Assembly: GCF_003605755.1 (NCBI RefSeq)
Contig: NZ_RAHJ01000018.1
Span: 620,001-684,000, forward strand
From: Tsuneonella suprasediminis
GTDB taxonomy: Bacteria > Pseudomonadota > Alphaproteobacteria > Sphingomonadales > Sphingomonadaceae
Reading direction: 5' to 3'
DNA: 64,000 bases
Part shown: one piece after another, positions 8,785 through 19,141 of the stretch
Layout of the letters: each line of letters begins with the position of its first letter
Position numbering within the stretch: the first letter of the stretch is position 1
The notes under the pieces: generated by a model
Told to the model about the DNA's origin: nothing
Database searches by the model: none
The model's input: the letters and a program-made list of their open reading frames with translations, nothing else
Made by a program: the position numbers and the translations under genes

Positions 8785-11724
8785 TTACTCGCTATCTGCC
8801 TTTCGGACCTCAACCGGCAGGCCAACCTGCTTGAGCTGCGGTTCGACGACTTTGGCATCGCCGACGACAACGAATACCAGATCATTGCCCTTGAGGTCTG
8901 CCAGAGCGGCCTTGTCGAGCTGGTCTGCGGTGAGTGCGGTGTATTTCGCGCCGAGTGTTTCGTAGTAATTATCGGGGCGCTTGTTTTCGATGATGTTGAC
9001 CATCCCGTTCAACACGCCGCCCGCTGTGGCAAAGCGGCCCGGCAGTTCGCGAACATTGCCGTTCACCAGTCGGACGAGCTCTTCCTGCGTCACGCCTTTG
9101 CCGCCAGTGGTGTAGGCATCGAGGTCTTTACGCAGTTCTACGATCGATTCGCCGGTTTTGTCGGCCTGAACCGGAGCATAAATAGTGAACGTGGTGCGAT
9201 CATCCGGCTCCACGATCGAGCTGCGGACACCATAAGACCAGCCCTTCGTCTCGCGCAGGTTCATGTTGATCCGGCTGAGGAAGCTGCCACCGAATACTTC
9301 GTTGGCGGATTCGAGCACGATCAGATCGTCACTGCCCTTATGCGGCAGAACCCGACCGGCATAGATCACCGATTGCGGCGAAGACGGCCGATCGATCAGG
9401 ATCACACGGCTCTGCTGCGCGGGGATGGTAGCTGAAAAATCCTTCTTCGGCGCGGGGCCGGTCGGGTTTTTCCAGTCACCGAAGCTCGCTTCGAGCAGCT
9501 TGGTCACTTCGGCCAGTGTCGTATCGCCCACGACGAACACTTTGGCGCGATCGGGGCGCAGCCAGGTATTGTGGAACTGCTCCAGATCGGCCTTAGTCAG
9601 CTTGGCGACGACGTCTGCATCACCGGTCCCACTGGGCGCGATGCCATAAGGGTGGCTGCCGAACAGCGTGGGGAACAATGCGCGCTGTGCAATGGCGCCG
9701 GGGTTGTTCATCTCGTTCTTGATGCGGGTAAGCTGCTGTGTGCGTGCCCGTTCCAGCGCATCGTTATCGAACGCCGGGTGGCGGATATAATCCGACATCA
9801 GGTCGAGCGACGCAGCGAAATTAGGCACCAGTGCGTCCAGCCCGAAGCTGGTTTCATCCAGACTGGCATAGCCGCTCAGCGATGCGCCCAGCCGTTCCTT
9901 GGCGATGGCCAGTTCCTGCGAATCGAGGTCGGTGGTGCCTTCGTTCATGGTCCGCAGCATCAGTGATTGCAGGCCCAGCTTGTCGCGTGGATCGGCGGCA
10001 TAGCCTGCATCGAAATCGATCTTCACGCTGACAGTGGGCACGGAATCACGGCGCGCGAAATAGACTTCCATCCCGTTGGCCAGCTTTGCCCGTTCGATCT
10101 TCGGGAACTTGAGCGGCTTGATCGTGCCGATTTCGGGCACTTTCGCACGGTCGGCGGCAGTGGCGAAAGTGACACCCGCTTCGCTGCCGGGGGCCATGTA
10201 GTATGCCGGATGGCGGGCCGGTGCGCCCTTTTCGCCAGCAACGGCGCCGGTCATCGCAGCAAGCGTTGCAGCACCCCAGCCGCCGCGATCTTCGCCGCCT
10301 TCCTTGCGCTCACCCGGTGTGACGGTGAGCTGGAACGCCGGGCGCGAGAGATACTTGGCGGTCACCGCCTTGACCTTCGCCGGAGTAGTCGCAGCGGCGG
10401 TTTCCAGTTCCGCTTTGTAGTGTTTGGGATCGCCGTTGTAGAGCAGGCCCTGAGCGAGCGTCGGCGCTTTCCCGTTGAAGCCACCCAGCGAATCCAGCCC
10501 GCGGATCTGGCCCGCGGCATAGACAGTGCTGGCGCGCTGCAGTTCGTCCGCAGTCGGCCCTTCGGCAACGAATTTGGCGATTTCCGCGTCGAGCGCCTTG
10601 CCCAGTTCTTCTTCGCTTACGCCCGGCTTGGCATCGGCAAAGATCACGAATTGACCGGCCTGCGCGAAGATATCGGCGCTGGCCGAAACGCTGACCGCGA
10701 TTTTCTGCTGACGGACCAGCGCATTATCCAGCCGCGAACTGGCGAGGCCGCCCAGCACGGTCGCGCCCATCGCCAGCGGGATGTAGTCCGGGTTATCAAG
10801 CCCCGGCACCGCCCACATGCGATAGACGCGCGGCGTAGCGACCTTGTCGTAAATCGTCTTGGTCAGCGGTGCGGGCAGGGTGGGCACCGGCGCGCTGACC
10901 GCGGCGACTTTCGGCCCGGCAGGGATCGCGCCGAACCATTTGGTCACTTTCTGCTTCGCGGTGGCGAGATCGATATCGCCCGCCAGCACGAGGATGGCGT
11001 TGTTCGGGCCATAGTGATCGGTGAACCAGTTCTTCACATCGTCAAGCGTCGCGCCCGACAGGTCCTTCATCGAACCAATGGTCGAATGGTGATAGGGGTG
11101 GCCGACCGGATAGAGGTTTTCGAGCTGTTCGTATTCGACCAGTCCGTATGGCTGGTTATCGCCCTGCCGCTTCTCGTTCTGAACCACGCCGATCTGGTTA
11201 TCGAGCTTTTCCTGCGTCACCGCACCGAGCAGATAGCCCATGCGGTCGCTTTCCAGAAACAGCGCGGTGTCGAGCGCAGCGGACGGCACGGTTTCGAAAT
11301 AGTTGGTGCGGTCGAACCAGGTCGTGCCGTTGAAATCGGTCGCGCCGACTTGTTGCAGCGGTTCGAAGAAATCGCCTGGCGAATGCTCGCTGCCGTTGAA
11401 CATCAGGTGTTCGAACAGGTGCGCGAAGCCGGTCTTGCCCTTGGGCTCGTGCTTCGAACCGACGCCGTACCACACCGACACCGCGACCACCGGGGCAGAG
11501 CGGTCGGTGTGAACCAGTACAGTCAGCCCGTTATCGAGCTTGAATTGTTCATAGGGGATCGACACCGCATCGATCAGTTCCGACACCGGGGCCGGGGCGG
11601 GCGCGCTGGCCATCGCAGACTGTTGGGTATCGGTCGCAGCCTGCGCCGCAGTTGCCGAAAGAGTTGCGAGCGATAGCGCGACCATACTGGTCGCAGCCCA
11701 TTTGCGGGCGGTGCGGAGCTTCAT
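8785..11724 (-). CDS. Periplasmic M16-family zinc metallopeptidase, two M16 repeats
   Basis: 979 residues with a signal peptide (MKLRTARKWAATS, hydrophobic stretch, cleavage after about AQA-A). The first peptidase repeat carries the inverted zinc motif HLFEH at residues 102-106, with Glu105 as catalytic base, and is followed by a long insertion. The second repeat (from about residue 530) has no such motif and is the inactive half, as in PqqL/pitrilysin-like enzymes. It should degrade peptides in the periplasm. Start at 11724 rather than 11790 follows the AGAGGA ribosome-binding site and gives a normal signal sequence. It is the first gene of a two-gene unit on the minus strand, divergent from clpB. 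Confidence 0.92.
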   Translation of the reverse strand: MKLRTARKWAATSMVALSLATLSATAAQAATDTQQSAMASAPAPAPVSELIDAVSIPYEQFKLDNGLTVLVHTDRSAPVVAVSVWYGVGSKHEPKGKTGFAHLFEHLMFNGSEHSPGDFFEPLQQVGATDFNGTTWFDRTNYFETVPSAALDTALFLESDRMGYLLGAVTQEKLDNQIGVVQNEKRQGDNQPYGLVEYEQLENLYPVGHPYHHSTIGSMKDLSGATLDDVKNWFTDHYGPNNAILVLAGDIDLATAKQKVTKWFGAIPAGPKVAAVSAPVPTLPAPLTKTIYDKVATPRVYRMWAVPGLDNPDYIPLAMGATVLGGLASSRLDNALVRQQKIAVSVSASADIFAQAGQFVIFADAKPGVSEEELGKALDAEIAKFVAEGPTADELQRASTVYAAGQIRGLDSLGGFNGKAPTLAQGLLYNGDPKHYKAELETAAATTPAKVKAVTAKYLSRPAFQLTVTPGERKEGGEDRGGWGAATLAAMTGAVAGEKGAPARHPAYYMAPGSEAGVTFATAADRAKVPEIGTIKPLKFPKIERAKLANGMEVYFARRDSVPTVSVKIDFDAGYAADPRDKLGLQSLMLRTMNEGTTDLDSQELAIAKERLGASLSGYASLDETSFGLDALVPNFAASLDLMSDYIRHPAFDNDALERARTQQLTRIKNEMNNPGAIAQRALFPTLFGSHPYGIAPSGTGDADVVAKLTKADLEQFHNTWLRPDRAKVFVVGDTTLAEVTKLLEASFGDWKNPTGPAPKKDFSATIPAQQSRVILIDRPSSPQSVIYAGRVLPHKGSDDLIVLESANEVFGGSFLSRINMNLRETKGWSYGVRSSIVEPDDRTTFTIYAPVQADKTGESIVELRKDLDAYTTGGKGVTQEELVRLVNGNVRELPGRFATAGGVLNGMVNIIENKRPDNYYETLGAKYTALTADQLDKAALADLKGNDLVFVVVGDAKVVEPQLKQVGLPVEVRKADSE

Positions 11725-11987
11725 GAATAGTCCTCTTAGCTTGTGAATATAGCTGCGAGTGAAACTATCCCGCCATAGGCGGCCCGTCATCCCTTTTCGA
11801 CGAACGGCATATGGTGAAGTACGGGCGTTGTGGGGTAACGCTATGCAGGCAGGCCAGAATCTTTTTTACTGTCGCTGGCTTCAATCGGGGCGTTGTCGGT
11901 TTGAAGTGGGCGGGCCTTGCGCGCTCATACGAAATCACCCACCTAGTCAACCAACACACCGCTATCGAAAAATACCGTGGCGGTGGC

Positions 11988-12018
11988 CTTGTGTTGCTAT
12001 TGAGCAACACTATCTGTG
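11988..12018 (+). promoter_or_regulatory. Probable RpoH (heat-shock) promoter of clpB
   Basis: The -35 element CTTG (11988-11991), a 17-base spacer, and a -10 element ACTATCTGTG (12009-12018) match the alphaproteobacterial heat-shock consensus CTTG-N17-CYTATNTNNG at every defined position but one. The element ends 24 bases before the clpB start codon. The spacer is almost wholly made of a perfect inverted repeat, GTGTTGCT-ATTG-AGCAACAC (11991-12010). The rest of 11725-12042 shows no supported gene; it must also hold the divergent M16 promoter. Confidence 0.65.
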
Positions 12019-12042
12019 GTCTGAAAGGAACAGGGACAGACA

Positions 12043-14622
12043 ATGAACCTCGAAAAATTCACCGACCGCGCCAAGGGCTTTATCCAGAGCGCGCAGACCG
12101 TAGCTATCCGCATGAACCATCAGCGGATTACCCCCGATCACCTGCTGAAAGCGTTGCTGGAAGATAGCGAAGGCATGGCAGCGGGCCTCATCACCCGCGC
12201 CGGGGGCAATCCGGCGATTGCCGTGCAGGAAGTGGACAAGGCGCTGGGCAAGATCGCTGCGGTGTCCGGTTCCGGCGCGCAATCGACTCCCGGCCTCGAT
12301 AACGACAGCGTGCGTGTGCTCGATCAGGCCGAACAGGCTGCGACCAAGAGCGGCGACAGCTATGTGACTGTCGAACGCCTGCTGCTGGCGCTGACGCTGG
12401 CGACGACCAGCAATGCCGGACAAGCCTTGAAAGCGGCCAATGTGACCCCGCAGGCTCTGGAGGCAGCGATTACCGAACTGCGCGGCGGCCGTCAGGCGCA
12501 TTCAGCCGGGGCGGAAGATGCCTACGATGCGATGAGCAAATATGCGCGCGACCTGACCGAAGCGGCGCGTTCGGGCAAGCTTGACCCGGTGATCGGCCGC
12601 GACGAGGAAATTCGCCGTACGGTGCAGATTCTCGCTCGGCGGACGAAAAACAATCCGGTGCTGATCGGTGAACCCGGCGTGGGTAAGACGGCGATTGCCG
12701 AAGGGCTTGCGCTACGTATCGCCAATGGCGACGTGCCTGACAGCCTGAAAGACCGCAAGCTGATGGCGCTCGACATGGGCGCACTGATTGCGGGGGCAAA
12801 ATATCGCGGCGAATTCGAAGAGCGGCTCAAGGCCGTGCTCGACGAAGTCAAAGGCGCGAACGGCGAAATCATCCTGTTCATCGACGAGATGCACACCCTG
12901 ATCGGAGCAGGTGCCAGCGAAGGCAGCATGGATGCGGGGAACCTGCTCAAGCCTGCTCTCGCGCGGGGTGAACTGCACTGCATCGGTGCGACCACGCTCG
13001 ACGAATATCAGAAATACGTCGAGAAGGACGCCGCTCTGCAGCGCCGGTTCCAGCCGGTGTTTGTGGGCGAACCGACGGTGGAAGACACCATCAGCATCCT
13101 GCGCGGGCTGAAAGATCGTTACGAACTGCACCACGGTGTGCGAATCACTGACGGCGCGATTGTCGCCGCCGCAACGCTTTCCAACCGGTACATCACCGAC
13201 CGTTTCCTGCCCGACAAGGCGATCGACCTGATGGACGAAGCGGCCAGCCGCATCCGCATGGAAGTGGAGAGCAAGCCGGAAGAAATCGAAAATCTCGACC
13301 GGCGGATCATCCAGCTCAAGATCGAGGAACAGGCGCTCGGCAAGGAAAGCGATCAGGCGTCAAAGGACCGCCTCGCCCATCTGCGCGAGGAACTGGCCAA
13401 TCTGGAACAGCAGTCGAGCGAATTGACGACCCGCTGGCAGAACGAACGCGACAAGATCGCCGCGGAAAGCAAGATCAAGGAAGAACTGGATCAGGCCCGC
13501 ATCGAACTGGAGCAGGCGCAGCGCGAAGGCGATCTCGCCAAGGCGGGGCAGCTTTCCTATGGCCGCATCCCTGAACTGGAAAAGGCGCTCGCCGCCGCGC
13601 AAGGTCAGGCGCAGAATGCGCTGCTGCGCGAAGAGGTGACCGAAGACGATATCGCCTCTGTCGTCAGCCGCTGGACCGGTGTGCCGGTGGACAAGATGAT
13701 GGAAGGCGAACGCGACAAGCTCCTCAAAATGGAGGAGATGATCGGTACGCGCGTGATCGGTCAGGAACAGGCGGTTGCTGCTGTGTCCAAGGCCGTTCGC
13801 CGGGCGCGAGCGGGGTTGCAGGATCCAAACCGACCGCTGGGCAGCTTCCTGTTCCTCGGCCCGACCGGGGTCGGCAAGACCGAGTTGACCAAGGCATTGG
13901 CTGGCTTCCTGTTCGACGACGACAGCGCGATGGTGCGGATCGATATGAGCGAGTTTATGGAGAAGCACGCCGTCGCCCGCCTGATCGGTGCCCCTCCGGG
14001 CTATGTCGGTTATGAAGAGGGCGGGGTACTGACCGAAGCCGTACGCCGTCGCCCCTATCAGGTGGTGCTGTTCGACGAAGTCGAGAAGGCGCACACCGAT
14101 GTGTTCAACGTGCTGCTGCAAGTGCTCGATGACGGGCGGCTGACCGATGGGCAGGGCCGGGTGGTGGACTTCTCCAACACTCTGATCATCCTGACCAGTA
14201 ACCTCGGCAGCCAGTACCTGTCGAACATGACCGACGATCAGAAAGTCGAGGATGTCGAGCCGCAGGTGATGGATGTGGTGCGCGGGCATTTCCGCCCCGA
14301 ATTCCTCAACCGGCTGGATGAAATCATCCTGTTCCACCGGCTGGGCGCGGAGCATATGGCGCCGATCGTCGAAATCCAGATCGCGCGGGTGCAGAAGCTG
14401 CTGAAAGATCGCAAGATCACTCTCGACCTGACCGAAGCAGCCCGCAAATGGCTGGGCCGTGTCGGCTACGATCCCGTCTATGGCGCACGCCCGCTAAAAC
14501 GCGCCGTACAACGCTACGTCCAGGACCCGCTGGCCGAAAAGATCCTCAGCGGCGAAGTGCCCGATGGCAGCACCGTACGGATCGATGAAGGCGATGGGGA
14601 GCTGAAGATGGTTGTGGAGTGA
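12043..14622 (+). CDS. clpB: ATP-dependent disaggregase ClpB
   Basis: 859 residues. ClpB pulls proteins out of aggregates together with DnaK. Domains in order: Clp N domain (1-145), first AAA+ module with Walker A GEPGVGKT at 209-216, the long coiled-coil middle domain (about 410-530, rich in E, L, Q and R), second AAA+ module with Walker A GPTGVGKT at 606-613, and the C-terminal D2-small domain ([16 protein letters not shown]). There is no ClpP-binding IGF loop, as expected for ClpB. A heat-shock type promoter is visible just upstream. The gene appears to be monocistronic. Confidence 0.97.
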   Translation: MNLEKFTDRAKGFIQSAQTVAIRMNHQRITPDHLLKALLEDSEGMAAGLITRAGGNPAIAVQEVDKALGKIAAVSGSGAQSTPGLDNDSVRVLDQAEQAATKSGDSYVTVERLLLALTLATTSNAGQALKAANVTPQALEAAITELRGGRQAHSAGAEDAYDAMSKYARDLTEAARSGKLDPVIGRDEEIRRTVQILARRTKNNPVLIGEPGVGKTAIAEGLALRIANGDVPDSLKDRKLMALDMGALIAGAKYRGEFEERLKAVLDEVKGANGEIILFIDEMHTLIGAGASEGSMDAGNLLKPALARGELHCIGATTLDEYQKYVEKDAALQRRFQPVFVGEPTVEDTISILRGLKDRYELHHGVRITDGAIVAAATLSNRYITDRFLPDKAIDLMDEAASRIRMEVESKPEEIENLDRRIIQLKIEEQALGKESDQASKDRLAHLREELANLEQQSSELTTRWQNERDKIAAESKIKEELDQARIELEQAQREGDLAKAGQLSYGRIPELEKALAAAQGQAQNALLREEVTEDDIASVVSRWTGVPVDKMMEGERDKLLKMEEMIGTRVIGQEQAVAAVSKAVRRARAGLQDPNRPLGSFLFLGPTGVGKTELTKALAGFLFDDDSAMVRIDMSEFMEKHAVARLIGAPPGYVGYEEGGVLTEAVRRRPYQVVLFDEVEKAHTDVFNVLLQVLDDGRLTDGQGRVVDFSNTLIILTSNLGSQYLSNMTDDQKVEDVEPQVMDVVRGHFRPEFLNRLDEIILFHRLGAEHMAPIVEIQIARVQKLLKDRKITLDLTEAARKWLGRVGYDPVYGARPLKRAVQRYVQDPLAEKILSGEVPDGSTVRIDEGDGELKMVVE

Positions 14623-14900
14623 GGGGGGATTGGCCGCCCCGGGAATGCCGGAGGCCATTCGGTTTAAATTGGCGCCATTCGGTGCCACCCAGCATGGTGT
14701 CATGTCGCTCTTTGGATTCAGTAGGCGGCATGTTGCCAATGGGTGCGAGTGGGGTTCGTGATTTTATAGCTAGTGGCCAAATTTACCTTTATAGAAAGAG
14801 AGATACCTCTGTGCACGAGCAGATGTGAGGTTCCTACCTACATTTAGTTGATTACGAAGGTTAGCAACACCGAAGGGTTTTGTTGCTATCTGACAATAAA
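14623..14900. other. Intergenic stretch with no supported gene
   Basis: About 280 bases between clpB and the convergent receptor gene. The second half is visibly richer in A and T than the flanking genes. It holds an inverted repeat AGCAAC...GTTGCT around 14863-14887 and ends at the terminator hairpin at 14901. Short open frames here have no ribosome-binding site or recognisable protein. Confidence 0.5.
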
Positions 14901-14926
14901 GGGGGCGGAAGTTACCTTCCGCCCCC
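14901..14926 (-). terminator. Strong terminator hairpin of the receptor gene
   Basis: A perfect 11-bp stem GGGGGCGGAAG/CTTCCGCCCCC with a four-base loop lies 25 bases after the receptor stop codon. On the minus strand it is followed by TTTATT. The symmetrical stem could also end read-through transcripts from clpB. Confidence 0.75.
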
Positions 14927-14950
14927 TATTATTAATTTCTAAGTCAAGAC

Positions 14951-17900
14951 TTAGAATTTTGCACGGAAACCAGTGTAGAACCGGCGACCAAACACATCGT
15001 AAATCGCACTGCCCGAAGTCAGACCCGAAGCGCTAAGCGGCGGGTGCTTATCGAACAGATTGTCGACGCCTACGTAGAATTCAAACGGACGGTCACCTTC
15101 GGAACCACCAACCTGCCACGCTGCACGGATGCCGTGGTAAAGAACGCTGGGGAACTTGCTGACTGGATAGCCATCGGGATTGAGGGCTGGATCGCCGTTC
15201 ATCGGGAAGTAATCTTCATAAGAACCGATATACATCGGGCCGATGAAGTGAGCTTTATAACCAAACGTGAAGTCATCCACAGTCAAGTCCGCATACAGAA
15301 CGAATTCGTCTTTAGGATTACCCAACTCGGAAAGTACCCGGTTTTCGAAATCTGGGTTGGTTGAGTCTTCGTAATTGCTCGATTTCAGCCCGTGCGTGTA
15401 ATATGCCCGCGCAGCCAAGAAGGTACTCGGTGCGAGTTCCGTCCGGTAGTTTACGTCCACATCAATGCCTCGACGAACGCGCTTTGCGAAGTTGACCGGC
15501 CCCTCAATGAGCGAGCCAACCAGAATCTCTCCTGGAACTTCACCGTTCGGACCAGTGCCAGTACCGGTATAACGCTGAAACTGATCGCAAAACGGATTGC
15601 CTGCTGGAAGATCGTAGCAATTGTTGACGATCGCCTGAGCACCCACCGACGAAATCACGTTATTCACCTTGATATCGTAATAATCGACGGTGATCGCGAG
15701 ACCAGGAACCCACCGTGGCTGAAAAACCGCACCGATGGTCAGCGAGTCGGATGTCTCAGCTGTAAGGTTGGGATTACCACCCGACATAATCTCGAGCGAG
15801 TAAGTACCTGAAACTTTCGTCTGGAACGACGTGTTTGTCAGATTTGCTCCCAACGCCGCCTGACATGCCGCCTGACGGTTGTCAGTACCCTGAGTCAGTC
15901 GAACTGTCGCGCAGGGATCTTGGAATGAGGCAAAGTTTTGGCTGAGAGGGCTATCGGTTTCAGTGTAGTTAGGTGCACGGATGGCGTGACCGAAATTGGC
16001 GCGGAACGTGATATCCCGCACCGGGGACCAACGGCCACCGAAATTATATGCCCAAACCGTTCCAGCAGAGTTGTTGTAATCAGAAACGCGTGCAGCACCG
16101 CTGAACGACAATTCCTCAAAGAATGGCTGGTTGGCAAAGACGGGAATTTCGATTTCCCCGAACGCTTCTTTCACTTCGACAGGGTTTGGATCGAATGTGG
16201 CCAGCGAGTTGAGGAAGGTCAGGCCCTGATTAATTACGTCGTCTGCTTTGAAATAAGCATTTTCACGGCGATATTCGCCGCCGACAACCAGCGAGACTGG
16301 GCCGCCGGGCAGTTCGAAGAAACCGCTCGTGTCGCCGGAAACGAAGGCCATCGCATCGAACTGGCGCAAGTGCCCTTGGGAACCAGCATTCGATACAATG
16401 TAATCCTTGGCACGGCTGTTGTCGCCCAATCCGAAGGGATTATAAGCTACACACTGTGCAATATCGTTGGCGAGTGTTGCGGCTCCGCCTTCTGCACTCA
16501 CGTCCGGGGAAGCATATGCAGCATTGGGGTCGAACTGAGAACGACACTCGATCTTCCCGGTAGCAGGATTAATACCTGCATCCATCGCAAGCATCAGACG
16601 TTGAACGTTAACATTGCCCAGGACTTTGATGTCTTCTTTAGTCTCGCCGTAGTTAGCAGAAACTTCGTAGGACCAGTTCTTGCTAATCTGGCCGCGAGCG
16701 CCGACGACAATACGATAAGTGTCGCGAGTCGCATCTTCATCACGGATACCCAAATCAGTAAAAGCACGGGCAGATTCAAAGCGATATGTCCCGTTTGCAA
16801 TTGCTGTACGGTCTGCAGCAGACAGCGGGCCGAAGACATTTACGATACCGTTGTTGTTCCCTGATGCAAGCAGAGCATTAGTAATCGTTGTACGTGCTTG
16901 CTGGCTCAGGAACGGATTGTCGAGCCGATACTGTGCGCGTTCATCGTTAAAAGTAATGTATTGGCCTTGGTTGAAAGCAGGGCCGGAATTGGAGCCGGTC
17001 GACCGGATATGTGCCCATTTTGCCGAAGCAAACAGCTCAAATGCATCGCTGAACGTATAATGACCCATAATTGAGCCAACATACCGCTCGCTCGAAGGGT
17101 AGACTGAAGTCTGTTCACCTTCGTTGCCCGTTTCGGCATTTCCGCCGATATATGAACTGTAAGGAGACGTCCCGATACGTTCATCAAACGTAACAGGAAC
17201 AAGTTCGCCGCTTGGGGTGAAGATGTAGTCACAATTGAAAGGCGTGCCGCCTAGGGTAAGTCCACCACAAGCCGCATTGCCGACATTCTGAGGGAACGAA
17301 ACGAGGCCAGTCCGCGAAATAGTTGCAGAACGAATGTCGTCGAAGAATGTCCGATCAGGAGTGCCGTCAAACCTTTCGCCGGTTGGATCGACTTGGGTCG
17401 TCACAAATCCCACTTGATTGCGGCGCCAAGGAACCTGAGACGCGAAAAGCCGCTTCTGACGGGTATACTCGATTGAAGCGGAGATGTTGCCGCGCCCGTC
17501 GCCGAAGTTCTTCCCGCCGGTAGCGGAAGCAAAGTAGTTCGCGCCCGCGCCGTATTCCGGAGTGCCAGCACCGCCACGAACGATGAGGCCGTCGAAATCT
17601 TTCTTCATGATAAAGTTCACGACGCCAGCTATCGCGTCAGAACCATATACGGCTGAGTTGCCGCCAGTTACTATGTCAACGCGTTCTACCAGATCGGTTG
17701 GGATCGTGTTGATATCAACTGCCGACGCAGTCACCTGAAGGTCGCTCGGAACATGGCGTCGACCGTCGACCAATACGAGTGTGCGCTGAATTCCGAGGCC
17801 GCGAAGATCGAGCAAGTTGAGGCCGGCAACGCCGATCCCCAAGCCTGGATTCGACTGAGCATAGGTACTGCGCAGCGCAGGCAATTCGTTCAACGCTTCA

Positions 17901-18166
17901 CCAAGATTGTGCTCACCTTGTTTGTAAATGGTGTCGCCGCCGAAGGTGGTTACCGGAACGGTGGAGGTGATCTGTGGGGAGCGGATACGTGAGCCAGTGA
18001 CAATAATTGCCTCTGATGCTTGATCTGTAGAATCCGCTTCAACGGTGGTGTCGTCACTGGCGTCCTGTGCGACTGCCGGGCTGGAAACCAGCATCAGAGC
18101 AGCGATTCCGGCACCTGCAAACAGGTGGCCCTTTCTGCTCCAGGCAGAAATACGCGAGTTGTTCAT
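14951..18166 (-). CDS. TonB-dependent outer-membrane receptor, long Oar/carbohydrate-type
   Basis: 1071 residues. The N-terminus has a signal peptide ending near AVAQ, an acidic linker, a TonB-box-like EAIIVTGSRI, then the plug domain with LRGLGIQRTLVLVDGRRHVPSD and VDIVTGGNSAVYGSDAIAGVVNFIMK. The 22-strand barrel ends with the aromatic GFRAKF. Receptors with this plug in sphingomonads import large nutrients such as glycans or peptides; the ligand here is unknown. The start at 18166 is preceded by TTGGGGAC, nearly the same leader as the second receptor at 26107. Base composition is lower in GC than the neighbouring genes (28 of 60 bases G or C at 16741-16800), which may signal transfer. It is related in architecture to the receptor at 22925-26107. 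Confidence 0.92.
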   Translation of the reverse strand: MNNSRISAWSRKGHLFAGAGIAALMLVSSPAVAQDASDDTTVEADSTDQASEAIIVTGSRIRSPQITSTVPVTTFGGDTIYKQGEHNLGEALNELPALRSTYAQSNPGLGIGVAGLNLLDLRGLGIQRTLVLVDGRRHVPSDLQVTASAVDINTIPTDLVERVDIVTGGNSAVYGSDAIAGVVNFIMKKDFDGLIVRGGAGTPEYGAGANYFASATGGKNFGDGRGNISASIEYTRQKRLFASQVPWRRNQVGFVTTQVDPTGERFDGTPDRTFFDDIRSATISRTGLVSFPQNVGNAACGGLTLGGTPFNCDYIFTPSGELVPVTFDERIGTSPYSSYIGGNAETGNEGEQTSVYPSSERYVGSIMGHYTFSDAFELFASAKWAHIRSTGSNSGPAFNQGQYITFNDERAQYRLDNPFLSQQARTTITNALLASGNNNGIVNVFGPLSAADRTAIANGTYRFESARAFTDLGIRDEDATRDTYRIVVGARGQISKNWSYEVSANYGETKEDIKVLGNVNVQRLMLAMDAGINPATGKIECRSQFDPNAAYASPDVSAEGGAATLANDIAQCVAYNPFGLGDNSRAKDYIVSNAGSQGHLRQFDAMAFVSGDTSGFFELPGGPVSLVVGGEYRRENAYFKADDVINQGLTFLNSLATFDPNPVEVKEAFGEIEIPVFANQPFFEELSFSGAARVSDYNNSAGTVWAYNFGGRWSPVRDITFRANFGHAIRAPNYTETDSPLSQNFASFQDPCATVRLTQGTDNRQAACQAALGANLTNTSFQTKVSGTYSLEIMSGGNPNLTAETSDSLTIGAVFQPRWVPGLAITVDYYDIKVNNVISSVGAQAIVNNCYDLPAGNPFCDQFQRYTGTGTGPNGEVPGEILVGSLIEGPVNFAKRVRRGIDVDVNYRTELAPSTFLAARAYYTHGLKSSNYEDSTNPDFENRVLSELGNPKDEFVLYADLTVDDFTFGYKAHFIGPMYIGSYEDYFPMNGDPALNPDGYPVSKFPSVLYHGIRAAWQVGGSEGDRPFEFYVGVDNLFDKHPPLSASGLTSGSAIYDVFGRRFYTGFRAKF

Positions 18167-18304
18167 GTAAAATTGTCCCCAAGTCATGTCGGCACGGAGC
18201 CGATTCTCAAAGCCAGAGTTCGGTGTTGTCGACCATTATCCCTAACGGTCGGACTACTGCCACATTAATGGGAGATTGACCCGAGTACCGCAATTGTAAT
18301 CGGC

Positions 18305-18318
18305 TCACCATTTGGTGA
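18305..18318. promoter_or_regulatory. Palindromic operator candidate upstream of the receptor
   Basis: TCACCA-TT-TGGTGA, a perfect 6-bp inverted repeat, about 140 bases upstream of the receptor start codon and about 110 bases downstream of the end of the minus-strand gene at 18430. The rest of 18188-18429 shows no gene. The size suits a dimeric repressor, but this is inference from symmetry alone. Confidence 0.3.
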
Positions 18319-18429
18319 ACTGCAACCTGTGTAACCCTTCTGCAACACCGGCGGGCGCGGAATTTCGGTAAGGTTCTGAATCTTGGCGATTCGCTTAAGG
18401 CCGGAGGAGTTGGCGGGATTCGTGAGAAA

Positions 18430-18975
18430 TCATTGTACCCGCTTACCTTTCACTCCGGGCTGGCCGTTGATGCGGAGAAAATAGCTCGAAAGCGCCCCTT
18501 TCTTGATTTCGATCTTCTGGCCAGTTTTCGGAGTCATCAGTCGATTAGGAACCTGACTCAACGACCAGACGGCCCCTTCCTCGGTGGTGATCAGGTAGCC
18601 AGTAGACCGTGATCCGCCGACCGCTGCGATCGTGGTTTCGAGCTGTTCAAAATCTTGCTCATCTTCTTTATCGCCCCGACTTTTGAAAATGCCAAAATCA
18701 GGGAGGCCAAATCCAAATAACGACCGGCGTGTTTTGCGCACGTCTTCACGGTCTACGATTCTCAACTCACCTTCTTCGTCGGCGGAAAGAAGAGTGCTTA
18801 CAGCTTTGTCGAAGCAGGCGAGGCGCGCTTCGGCAACGGATTCATTCTGGCAGGCGCGCAATGCTTCCAGATGCGGGCTGTCGTCTTTACTTGAACTGTC
18901 TTTGGCTGCAGCTTGTCCACCTGTCATGCCGAGAATTACACCGGTAGCGACGATAGATAGATGCCTACAGGCCAT
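18430..18975 (-). CDS. Conserved exported protein of unknown function
   Basis: 181 residues with a signal peptide (MACRHLSIVATGVILGMTGGQAAAK). The mature part opens with ALRACQNESVAEARLACFDKAV, a paired-cysteine helix motif seen at the start of many small periplasmic proteins of alphaproteobacteria. It continues with a charged region (SRGDKEDEQDFEQLE) and a C-terminal part with beta-prone segments (TGYLITTEEGAVWSLSQV, KIEIKKGALSSYFLRING) that resemble an SH3-like fold. No enzyme motif is visible. It is on the same strand as the receptor downstream, 263 bases away, and may belong to the same lower-GC block. Confidence 0.7.
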   Translation of the reverse strand: MACRHLSIVATGVILGMTGGQAAAKDSSSKDDSPHLEALRACQNESVAEARLACFDKAVSTLLSADEEGELRIVDREDVRKTRRSLFGFGLPDFGIFKSRGDKEDEQDFEQLETTIAAVGGSRSTGYLITTEEGAVWSLSQVPNRLMTPKTGQKIEIKKGALSSYFLRINGQPGVKGKRVQ

Positions 18976-19141
18976 CAGTGTTCCTTTTCAATAATTTGGG
19001 CGCCTCAACTCATCGCAGGGTACATTAATGTTCCGCTGTGTAAACGCAATCAATCGATGGTGAAGCGATCTGCATATTTGACTGTGGGCCGGTTTATTTG
19101 GCACACTGCGTCAGACGGAAGTTCGAAACGAGGAAAATACT

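Noticed and set aside
9967-11676. Plus-strand open frame (569 codons) opposite the M16 peptidase
   Set aside because: Shadow of the peptidase, which has a signal peptide and zinc motif on the other strand.
11811-12167. 118-codon plus-strand frame in the clpB upstream region
   Set aside because: It runs into clpB in another frame and covers the heat-shock promoter; no ribosome-binding site and no recognisable protein.
14860-14890. AGCAAC/GTTGCT repeat similar to the palindrome in the clpB promoter
   Set aside because: Loop length and flanks differ; only six bases are shared, which is expected by chance.
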